DNA of 5,169 nucleotides from Lysobacteraceae bacterium (GTDB lineage Bacteria > Pseudomonadota > Gammaproteobacteria > Xanthomonadales > Xanthomonadaceae), in assembly GCA_004173415.1 (NCBI GenBank), contig SEHC01000173.1, positions 1-5,169 on the forward strand, read 5' to 3'. Position numbers and translations under genes: made by a program. Positions 1-5,169 of the stretch are shown in pieces; within the stretch, counting starts at the first letter, position 1; every line of letters starts with the position of its first letter. Under the pieces are notes generated by a model. It searched no databases and was not told where the DNA came from. It saw nothing but the letters and a program-made list of their open reading frames with translations.

Positions 1-1199
1 GGGTCCTGGCGCACGATGCTGCGCAGGGCCTGGGCGAAGTCCAGCCCGATCTGCGGCTTGGCCTGGATCTGGTTGATGCCCTCGATCTGGTATTCGACCG
101 GGTCCTCGACGGTGATGATCTTGACGTCGGAGGTATTGAGCTTGCTCAACGCGGTGTACAGCGTGGTGGTCTTGCCCGAACCGGTCGGCCCGGTGACCAG
201 CAGGATCCCGTGCGGCTGTTCCAGCACCTTCTGGAACTGCGGCAGGAAGTTATCGGTGAAACCGAGCTTGTGGAAGTCGAACACCACCGTTTCGCGGTCC
301 AGCAGGCGCATGACCACCGATTCGCCGTGGGCGGTGGGCATGGTGCTCACGCGCAGGTCCAGCTCCTTGCCCTGCACGCGCAGCATGATCCGCCCGTCCT
401 GGGGCAGGCGCCGCTCGGCGATGTTGAGCTTGGCCATGATCTTGACCCGGCTGATCACCGCGGCGGTCAGGTTGGCCGGCGGGCTCTCGCCTTCCTCGAG
501 CACGCCATCGACGCGGTAACGCACCTTCAGCCGGTTCTCGAACGGCTCGATGTGGATGTCCGAGGCGCGCAGTTCGACCGCGCGCTGGATCAGCAGGTTG
601 ACCAGGCGGATAACCGGCGCCTCCGATGCCAGGTCGCGCAGATGCTCGACGTCGTCCGGGTTGCCGTTGCTCTCGCCATCGGCATCCTCGACGATCGTAC
701 CCATCGCGCTGCGGCCCTGGCCGTGCCAGCGCTCGATCAGGTCGTCGATTTCCGACCGCAGCCCCACCCATGGCCGCACCGGGAGGCCGGTCGCCAGTTG
801 CACGGCTTCGAGCGCATAGCGGTCCTGCGGGTCGGCCATCCACAGGTCCAGCAAGCCACCGCTCTCGCCCAGCAGGCAGACATGGAACTGGCGCAGGAAA
901 CGCGTCGACAGCGGTTGCGCCTCGGGCAGCAGTTCCGGCGGCATCTCCGGCAACTGCTTCAGGCCGAGCAACTGCAGGCCCAGCACTTCGGCGCAGGTTT
1001 CGGCATGGTCGCGTTCGGACACCAGGCCCAGCCGGGCGAGCAGCGACAACAGGCTGCCGCCAGCTTCTTCCTGCAGGCGCCTGGCGCGCACCAGGTCGGC
1101 TTCCTTCAACCGGCCCTTGTCGAGCAGGGCCGCGACGATCCGTTCCTCGGCGTCGCCGGGATGCGCCTGCTGCATGTCGGGGGAAAGCGCTGCGTTCAC
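1..1199 (-). CDS. xpsE: Type II secretion system ATPase XpsE/GspE (partial, 3' end outside window)
   Basis: This is the cytoplasmic hexameric motor ATPase that powers pseudopilus assembly in type II secretion, docked at the inner membrane through GspL/XpsL. The frame is open for 399 codons with no stop. Residues about 9-150 form the N-terminal GspE domain that in XpsE contacts XpsL. The T2SSE ATPase core follows, with RASDIHIEP at 211-219, RLPQDGRI at 264-271, LRVSTMPTAHGE at 282-293, Walker A GPTGSGKT at 337-344 (Lys343) and the Asp-box region ITVEDPVEY around Glu365-Asp366. It breaks off at FAQALRSIVRQDP, before Walker B and the His box. The family is usually about 570 residues, so roughly 30% is missing. 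The start is GTG at 1199, with GGAG six bases upstream; an in-frame ATG at 1175 has no such site. An in-frame stop at 1232-1230 limits extension. From recall, the sequence resembles Xanthomonas XpsE more than PilB. No frameshift is visible. Confidence 0.95.
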   Translation of the reverse strand, partial: MNAALSPDMQQAHPGDAEERIVAALLDKGRLKEADLVRARRLQEEAGGSLLSLLARLGLVSERDHAETCAEVLGLQLLGLKQLPEMPPELLPEAQPLSTRFLRQFHVCLLGESGGLLDLWMADPQDRYALEAVQLATGLPVRPWVGLRSEIDDLIERWHGQGRSAMGTIVEDADGESNGNPDDVEHLRDLASEAPVIRLVNLLIQRAVELRASDIHIEPFENRLKVRYRVDGVLEEGESPPANLTAAVISRVKIMAKLNIAERRLPQDGRIMLRVQGKELDLRVSTMPTAHGESVVMRLLDRETVVFDFHKLGFTDNFLPQFQKVLEQPHGILLVTGPTGSGKTTTLYTALSKLNTSDVKIITVEDPVEYQIEGINQIQAKPQIGLDFAQALRSIVRQD

Positions 1200-1205
1200 G
1201 CAGTA

Positions 1206-1209
1206 CTCC
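1206..1209 (-). promoter_or_regulatory. Ribosome binding site deciding the GTG start of xpsE
   Basis: On the minus strand GGAG lies six bases before GTG at 1199. The alternative ATG eight codons later (1175-1173) is preceded by a pyrimidine-rich stretch with no purine-rich site. This favours the GTG. Confidence 0.6.
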
Positions 1210-1226
1210 GCAGGGAACAGGGGCAC

Positions 1227-1235
1227 ACTCTATCA
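1227..1235 (-). promoter_or_regulatory. Possible extended -10 promoter element for xpsE
   Basis: The minus strand reads TGATAGAGT here. This is a TG dinucleotide, one base, then a hexamer matching TATAAT at four of six positions. A start of transcription near 1220 would leave a leader of about 20 bases ahead of the GTG. No good -35 hexamer is present at the right spacing; TTGAAC at 1243-1238 is far too close. A promoter is expected somewhere between the upstream terminator and the gene. This is only the best candidate seen. Confidence 0.25.
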
Positions 1236-1280
1236 GCGTTCAAGCCGGGACTGCCGGTGGGCGCAGACCCTGCCGGCTCC

Positions 1281-1311
1281 AGAAAGAAAGACCCCGGCCG
1301 AAGCCGGGGTC
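1281..1311 (-). terminator. Rho-independent terminator of the S8 protease gene (UUCG tetraloop)
   Basis: On the minus strand a perfect 9-bp stem (GACCCCGGC with GCCGGGGTC) closes a TTCG loop, giving the very stable C(UUCG)G tetraloop in RNA. The stem is followed at once by a T-rich tail, TTTCTTTCT. It begins 28 bases after the protease stop codon and about 80 bases before the xpsE start, so it should end the protease message and separate it from xpsE. The opposite strand has no T-run after the stem, so it acts in the minus direction only. Confidence 0.9.
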
Positions 1312-1339
1312 CTGTTCACAATCGCCTTGCGGGGCGGTG

Positions 1340-3289
1340 TTACTGACGGGCGACCAGGGTCACGCCGCTGTACGCCGACTCGCCCACTACCTTGATGTAG
1401 TAGGTGCCTGCCTGCGGCGCGGTGATGCGCACGGTTTCGCTGTTGCCCGGGCGCGCCGACTTGAAGTCGTGGCTGGCGGCGCTGGGCTCCTCGTCGAAGC
1501 TCACGTACAGCGATACGTTGCCGCTGCCGCCAAGGGTCAGGATGCTGAGCACGCTGCCGGCGGCGGCATCGAAGCTGTACAGCTTCTCGCTGCCCGCCGC
1601 CCCGCTGAGGCCGGTGACGTTGGTCTTGTTGATCAACGGCGTGGCTACCGGGCCGCACACTTCGGTGGCCGGATCGCACGGTTCTTCCAGGGCCTTGTCC
1701 AGCGCGGCCTTGGCGTCGACGATGCCCGCGCCCATCGGCGTGCTGGATGGAATGGCCACCGGGAACGTACGCGCGGTCTGCTTCAACAGCGCTTCCATCG
1801 CCGCCGGCGCGAGCGCCGGCTTGCCATCGGCGATGAGCGCGCTCTGGACCAGCGCGACCACGGCCGCCACGTGCGGCGCGGCCATCGAGGTACCAGCCTT
1901 GCCGCCGTAGTTGTAGGTGCCGTTGGGGCTGGTGGTGCTGCCACCGACCGCCTGCACCACGAAGCCATCCCAGCCGTCGTTGCCTGCATCCTGGCTTCCG
2001 CCGCCGCCGGGGCCGGAGATATCGACCAGGGTGCCGTAGTTCGAGTAGCTGGCGCGTCCGCCGGTGATGCGGGTGGCGCCGACGTTGACCACGTTGTTGC
2101 AGTTGCCGGGCGAGAAGTTGGTGGCGTCGCCGTTGGAGTTGCCGGCGGCGATGACCACAGTGGTGCCGTTGGCCACGGCCAGGTCGATGGCGGCCTGCTC
2201 ATAGGCTTCGCAGGCGCCGGAACCACCCAGGCTCAGGTTGATGACTTCGGCCGGGTTGGCGTTGTCGGGCACGCCGGCGATCGGCGCACCGGAAGCCCAG
2301 GCGATCGCGTCGGCGATGTCCGAGGTGTAGCCGCCGCAACGGCCGAGCACGCGCACCGGCAGGACCTGTGCGTTGAATGCCAGGCCCGCGGTGCCGACGC
2401 CGTTGTTGGTCAGCTCGGCCATCGTGCCGGCGACGTGGGTGCCGTGCCAGGAGCTGTTGCGGACCGGGGAACCGGCGCCGCACTCGCCCGCGACCGGGTT
2501 CCAGTCGCCCAGGTCGGCCGCGCCGGGCACGCGGTCATCGGTTGCGCGCCGCGACACGAACGCATCGGTGATGAAGTCGTAGCCCGGGAGGATGTGGGTG
2601 CCGCTGCCCATGTCCGGGTGGTCGGCCAGGATGCCGGTATCGAGCACGGCCACGACCGTGCCCGCGCCGGTGGAGATGTCCCAGGCGGCAGGCGCATTGA
2701 CGCCGCCGGCGGGGTTGAAGAAGTGCCACTGATAGGTCGCATAGAGCGGGTCGGTGGGCACCATGGCGGGGCCTACGCGCGCGGCCTTGCCCGCCTGCGC
2801 GGCGGCCGAGGCCAGCGCCGCGGTCATCGAGGCGGGCGCGGACAGGTCGTCGATGGCGCGCATCATGCGATCCACCTGCACGAACTGTACCGACGCATCG
2901 GCGCGGATCTCGGCCAGCAGCTTGTTGGTTTCGGTGGTGCTGAGCTTGCGCGACAGCTTGACCGCGTCGGCACCCAGGGCAAGGCGGCGCACGTGGGAGA
3001 CACCCAGCGGCACGGCGACCTTGCCACCGGTGGCCGCGGCCTGGCCGACGCCGGCGCGGCTGGCGGCGGAGCGTACCGCGACCAGCTTCTGCTGCACGCT
3101 GGAGGCGGCGGTGGTTCCGTCCTTGTACTTGATGATCAGCCGCGTCGGGCCGTGGTCCAGCGGCGCGGAAGTGTCGGACATCTGCCGCTGGCTCGGCGCC
3201 TGGCCCGCAGCGAACGCGGAGGGTGCCACTACCGATGCCATCAGCACGGCGCTTGCGACGGCCAACCCGAGTTTGTTCTTCTTGATCAC
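1340..3289 (-). CDS. Secreted subtilisin-like serine protease (peptidase family S8) with C-terminal PPC domain
   Basis: This 649-residue preproprotease would degrade extracellular proteins. A Sec signal peptide covers about 1-27 (Lys-rich start, hydrophobic core, SAFA cleavage site). Residues about 28-170 form an I9-like propeptide. The mature domain starts near PTDPLYATYQWHF (178-190). The triad is Asp217 in VVAVLDTG, His282 in HGTHVAGT and Ser468 in GTSMAAPHVAA; the oxyanion Asn384 lies in AAGNS. Cysteines at 270, 318, 360 and 397 could form two disulfides, and Cys538/Cys545 could close a small loop in the linker. A PPC-type beta domain fills about 555-647 and ends GTYYIKVVGESAYSGVTL. The start is GTG, with GAGGA seven bases upstream. 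Related S8 proteases of Xanthomonas and Stenotrophomonas leave through the Xps type II system, whose ATPase gene lies directly downstream. All catalytic residues are intact. The substrate is unknown. A terminator follows the gene. Confidence 0.95.
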   Translation of the reverse strand: MIKKNKLGLAVASAVLMASVVAPSAFAAGQAPSQRQMSDTSAPLDHGPTRLIIKYKDGTTAASSVQQKLVAVRSAASRAGVGQAAATGGKVAVPLGVSHVRRLALGADAVKLSRKLSTTETNKLLAEIRADASVQFVQVDRMMRAIDDLSAPASMTAALASAAAQAGKAARVGPAMVPTDPLYATYQWHFFNPAGGVNAPAAWDISTGAGTVVAVLDTGILADHPDMGSGTHILPGYDFITDAFVSRRATDDRVPGAADLGDWNPVAGECGAGSPVRNSSWHGTHVAGTMAELTNNGVGTAGLAFNAQVLPVRVLGRCGGYTSDIADAIAWASGAPIAGVPDNANPAEVINLSLGGSGACEAYEQAAIDLAVANGTTVVIAAGNSNGDATNFSPGNCNNVVNVGATRITGGRASYSNYGTLVDISGPGGGGSQDAGNDGWDGFVVQAVGGSTTSPNGTYNYGGKAGTSMAAPHVAAVVALVQSALIADGKPALAPAAMEALLKQTARTFPVAIPSSTPMGAGIVDAKAALDKALEEPCDPATEVCGPVATPLINKTNVTGLSGAAGSEKLYSFDAAAGSVLSILTLGGSGNVSLYVSFDEEPSAASHDFKSARPGNSETVRITAPQAGTYYIKVVGESAYSGVTLVARQ

Positions 3290-3296
3290 GTTGATG

Positions 3297-3301
3297 TCCT
3301 C
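3297..3301 (-). promoter_or_regulatory. Ribosome binding site supporting the GTG start of the S8 protease
   Basis: GAGGA on the minus strand lies seven bases before GTG at 3289. The next upstream in-frame codons run into TAG at 3325-3323 with no other good start. The residues after the GTG make a classic signal peptide, which supports this start. Confidence 0.7.
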
Positions 3302-3367
3302 ATGGAAATTTAAGAAAGATCGCTACGGTACAGGCCGGTGTTGCGCTGCTTTGCTAATCCCAGTCCA

Positions 3368-3384
3368 TTGGCCGGCCCAGCCAA
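3368..3384. promoter_or_regulatory. 17-base near-palindrome upstream of the S8 protease gene, possible operator
   Basis: Read on the minus strand, TTGGCTGGGCCGGCCAA is an inverted repeat with seven of eight arm positions complementary around a central G, the exception being T against G. It lies about 80 bases upstream of the protease GTG, where a regulator site could sit. No T-run follows, so it does not look like a terminator. I could not identify a convincing sigma70 promoter beside it, and I know of no regulator with this exact site. GC-rich DNA gives such palindromes by chance fairly often. Confidence 0.3.
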
Positions 3385-3396
3385 GTTTCCTGCGGT

Positions 3397-3414
3397 GGCC
3401 TGCTTGCGCAGGCC
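3397..3414. other. Perfect hairpin with a GCAA (GNRA) tetraloop
   Basis: The minus strand reads GGCCTGC, GCAA, GCAGGCC: a perfect 7-bp stem closed by a GNRA-type loop. It is the second of two hairpins after the adhesin gene. No T-tract follows. It may help end or stabilise the adhesin message, or be part of a dispersed intergenic repeat. On the plus strand the loop would be TTGC, which is less favourable. Confidence 0.5.
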
Positions 3415-3423
3415 GTTACCCCA

Positions 3424-3452
3424 GGGTGGATGCCGGAGCCCGGCACCCACCC
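3424..3452 (-). terminator. Long hairpin just after the adhesin stop codon, probable transcript 3' end
   Basis: Seven bases after the stop codon the minus strand folds into GGGTGG-G-TGCCGG, a GCT loop, and CCGGCA-T-CCACCC. This gives 12 Watson-Crick pairs plus one G-U pair, so a 13-bp stem in minus-strand RNA. On the plus strand the same position is a C-A mismatch, so the structure favours the direction of the genes. No T-run follows. It is therefore either a non-classical terminator or a 3'-end stabilising hairpin. Confidence 0.5.
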
Positions 3453-3459
3453 GCTGCCC

Positions 3460-5169
3460 TTACCAGCCGAAGCCGGCGCCCACGCCCACCGATTTCTCGT
3501 CCCCGCTGAAGGCGCCGCCGACCGTGATCGTCGCGCGATCGCTGAGCGCACGCTGGTAGCCGATGGACAGTGCCTTCTCTCCGCCCTGGAAGCCGATGCC
3601 CACGCCGACCCGGTTGTCGGTGCGGATGCCCGCGGTGCTGGTGGCCATGTTGAGCATCGCCGAACTCATCGCCCCCTGGCGGTCGATGCGGCGATCCTGG
3701 TCGAGGAAGCGGCGGTCGGTTTCGCTGCGGAAGTTCTCGAAGTTGTCGTCCATGGCCGCGAACCGCGCATCGGTATAGGCATTGGCCGAGGTCAGGGTCT
3801 GCGTAGCGGTGGTGTTGGTGTAGGTGTTGGCGGCCGCAAGCGTGGCCGCGTCGCCGGCCTGCACCTGGCCCAGGTTGGTCGCATCGGTCGCCGCGGTGCC
3901 GTTGGCCACGTTGGTGATGGCGCGTTCGTTGCCGGCGCTGCCGACCGACACGGTGTTGGCGCGGTCAGCCACCGAACCCTGGCCCAGGGCCACCGCGTTC
4001 TCCGCAGTCACCGAAGCGCCCTGGCCCAGTGCGGTGCCCGAAGCGGCGGTCACGCTGGCCCCCTCGCCCAGCGCCACGGAGTTGGTGGCCGCCGCGCTGA
4101 TGTTGGTGTTGGCGCCCACCGCGGTGCTGCCGTCCGCTCCCACGTGCGCGCCGGCGCCGATCGCCGTGTCGTTGGCGCCGTGGGCATAGGCGCCCGAACC
4201 CACCGCGACGCCGCCATTGGCATTGGCCGTGGCATTGGAGCCGATGGCGACCGCGTCGGTACCTGCACCGATCGTCGCCGCATCGCCGCCTGCCTCGTTG
4301 CCGCCGACCGCGACGCGCGGATCGGTTGCATTGGCAGGCGGCGCGGATTCGACCGTGGTCAATCGCGTTTCGATCGAGCTGAGCGACTGGTCGATGGCAG
4401 CCAGGGCATCGCCGACGTTGAAGTAGCTGCCGCCCTGCACCACGTAGGTGGTGCCGACCAGTCCGCCGGTGGCGCCCACGTAGGTGCCGCCGCCGAGGGC
4501 GGTGGCGATGCTGTCCAGCGAACCGTACAGCTGGCCGCCATTGATCGCATCGGTGCTGCCCGCGCCGATGGAACCGGCCGCCAGGTTGCTGATGGTGGTG
4601 CCGTCGACCCCGTCCAGGGTGACCGTGCCACGTTCGGCATCGTCATAGGCCACCGCGTTGGCGGCTACGCCCTCGATGTCGCCGACGCGATCGTCCAGGT
4701 CATCCACCCGGCCCTCGACCACGCCCACCCGCGTATTGGTCTCGAACAGCTGGCTGCCATTGACGGCCTCGGTGCTGGTGGCGCTGACTTCGCCTGCCGC
4801 GACGTTGGCCAGCACGGTGCCGTTCTGTCCGCCGAAGGTCACCGTGCCTTTGTCCGCCGCGTCATACAGCACCGCGCTGTCAGCCAGGGTTCCGACCGTG
4901 TCGGAAACCTCGTTCAACTGCGCCACGTTGACCGCGTCGGTGTCCTCGGTGCCGGCGGCGACGTTGGTGATCTGCCGCTCGCTGCCCACGTCGCCGACCG
5001 ACACGGTGTTCGCGCGGTCGTTGTAGGAACCCTGGCCGATCGCCACGCTGTCATCGGCGACCGCTTCGGAATCCGCGCCGATGGCCACGCTGTTCTCGCC
5101 CGAGGAACTGGCGGCCGAACCGATCGCGGTGCTGTTGTATCCGCCGGCCGTGGTCAGCCAGCCGAGCGC
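3460..5169 (-). CDS. Trimeric autotransporter adhesin, YadA-like, C-terminal part (5' end outside window)
   Basis: This is a type Vc surface adhesin whose C-terminus trimerises into an outer-membrane pore and displays the passenger outside. The frame is open from the window edge for 569 residues to a TAA, so the start and signal peptide are missing. Counting from the edge, residues 1-50 are the end of a YadA-like head (SVAIG-type repeats). A neck follows at 51-87 (DRANTVSVG, ITNVAAGTEDTDAVNVAQL). Two related connector modules lie at 98-141 and 171-214 (YD..(K/R)GTVT, then AVNGSQL or AINGGQL). A region at 215-277 contains YVVQGGSYFNVGDALAAID. A second head of about 14-residue SVALGxGA repeats runs 285-398, a second neck 402-437, and a short coiled-coil stalk 438-502. 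The YadA anchor at 503-569 has alternating beta strands and ends GAGFGW with a terminal aromatic residue. An apparent GTG start at 5088 lies inside the head repeats and is not the true start. The ligand is unknown. Confidence 0.93.
   Translation of the reverse strand, partial: ALGWLTTAGGYNSTAIGSAASSSGENSVAIGADSEAVADDSVAIGQGSYNDRANTVSVGDVGSERQITNVAAGTEDTDAVNVAQLNEVSDTVGTLADSAVLYDAADKGTVTFGGQNGTVLANVAAGEVSATSTEAVNGSQLFETNTRVGVVEGRVDDLDDRVGDIEGVAANAVAYDDAERGTVTLDGVDGTTISNLAAGSIGAGSTDAINGGQLYGSLDSIATALGGGTYVGATGGLVGTTYVVQGGSYFNVGDALAAIDQSLSSIETRLTTVESAPPANATDPRVAVGGNEAGGDAATIGAGTDAVAIGSNATANANGGVAVGSGAYAHGANDTAIGAGAHVGADGSTAVGANTNISAAATNSVALGEGASVTAASGTALGQGASVTAENAVALGQGSVADRANTVSVGSAGNERAITNVANGTAATDATNLGQVQAGDAATLAAANTYTNTTATQTLTSANAYTDARFAAMDDNFENFRSETDRRFLDQDRRIDRQGAMSSAMLNMATSTAGIRTDNRVGVGIGFQGGEKALSIGYQRALSDRATITVGGAFSGDEKSVGVGAGFGW
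3940..3966 (-). repeat. Neck-coding direct repeat, copy 2
   Basis: This stretch matches 4993-5019 at 26 of 27 bases, with 18 identical bases in a row. It encodes the start of the second neck, DRANTVSVG. The copies are 1053 bases apart, exactly 351 codons. Confidence 0.85.
4528..4878 (-). repeat. Two tandem connector modules in the adhesin (4747-4878 and 4528-4659)
   Basis: Two 44-residue segments, offset by 73 residues, share 24 identical positions. Both contain AV.YD, GTVT, NxAAG and A(V/I)NG.QL. They resemble the short connector-plus-neck units of trimeric autotransporters, possibly the type called KG, a name I give from memory. A short acidic coiled-coil stretch (VEGRVDDLDDRVGDIEG) separates them. 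They probably arose by internal duplication. Confidence 0.7.
4993..5019 (-). repeat. Neck-coding direct repeat, copy 1
   Basis: This is the partner of 3940-3966, in the same frame and orientation. It encodes the start of the first neck, DRANTVSVG. Conservation at the base level is higher than in the flanking head repeats, which fits either a recent duplication or gene conversion between necks. Confidence 0.85.

Noticed and set aside
250..843. A 197-codon minus-strand frame inside xpsE
   Set aside because: It is out of frame with the conserved ATPase motifs, and the true frame is continuous through this region. It is a shadow.
1238..1243. TTGAAC as a -35 element for xpsE
   Set aside because: It is only five bases from the candidate -10. 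At the correct 17-base spacing the downstream hexamer (CTGTTC) does not resemble a -10.
210..1346. A 378-codon open frame on the plus strand
   Set aside because: It is entirely antisense to xpsE and its terminator. The Gln/His/Ala-rich translation is typical of a shadow frame.
3286..3303. A five-codon mini-ORF (ATG at 3303, TGA overlapping the protease GTG)
   Set aside because: It could be read as a leader peptide with translational coupling. However, its body contains the ribosome binding site of the protease, it has no site of its own, and such overlaps arise readily by chance.
626..3313. An 895-codon open frame on the plus strand
   Set aside because: It lies antisense across two well-supported genes (xpsE and the S8 protease). 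Its translation is low-complexity Arg/Gly/Ala/His-rich with no recognisable domain. This is expected opposite a GC-rich coding strand.
3304..3360. Possible -10 boxes (TTAAAT at 3313-3308, TTAGCA at 3357-3352) for the protease
   Set aside because: TTAAAT would put the transcription start inside or after the ribosome binding site. Neither has a matching partner hexamer at 16-18 bases. No convincing promoter can be named.
2754..3509. A 251-codon open frame on the plus strand spanning the intergenic region
   Set aside because: It overlaps the protease signal peptide region and the adhesin 3' end in antisense. It has no ribosome binding site and no domain.
3938..4320. Short recurring DNA motifs suggestive of a tandem repeat or CRISPR array
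   Set aside because: The repeats are degenerate, in frame, and encode the roughly 14-residue SVALGxGA head repeats of the adhesin. There are no uniform repeats and spacers.
5086..5088. GTG as the start of the adhesin gene
   Set aside because: The frame stays open to the window edge and the upstream residues continue the head repeats. No signal peptide follows this GTG, so the gene begins outside the window.

Overview
The window looks like chromosomal DNA of a high-GC gammaproteobacterium of the Lysobacterales (Xanthomonadales), in the Xanthomonas / Stenotrophomonas / Lysobacter / Luteimonas range. The main evidence is the first gene. Its product reads almost residue for residue like the XpsE-type type II secretion ATPase of that group, as far as I can recall that sequence. 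Strong G/C preference at third codon positions and long spurious open frames on the opposite strand fit a GC-rich genome. I cannot fix the genus from sequence alone.

All three genes lie on the minus strand, so transcription runs from high to low coordinates. First is the 3' part of a trimeric autotransporter adhesin gene (5169 to 3460). Its start lies beyond the window. It ends in a YadA-type membrane anchor. Next comes a 170-base intergenic region holding two hairpins and a 17-base near-palindrome. Then follows a complete gene for a secreted subtilisin-like (S8) protease with signal peptide, propeptide, catalytic domain and C-terminal PPC domain (3289 to 1340). A strong intrinsic terminator with a UUCG tetraloop follows it. 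About 140 bases after the protease gene starts the type II secretion ATPase gene (1199 to 1). Its stop codon lies outside the window.

The layout makes biological sense. The protease carries a Sec signal and belongs to a family known to leave the cell through the type II (Xps) secretion system in this order, and the motor ATPase of that system is encoded immediately downstream. The terminator between them suggests that the ATPase starts its own transcription unit. The adhesin uses a separate route (type V secretion). Any link to the protease, such as shedding or processing, is only a guess from adjacency.

I found no RNA gene, insertion sequence, CRISPR array or clearly novel system. The most useful second-look items are the repeated in-frame cassettes in the adhesin and the structured intergenic region in front of the protease.
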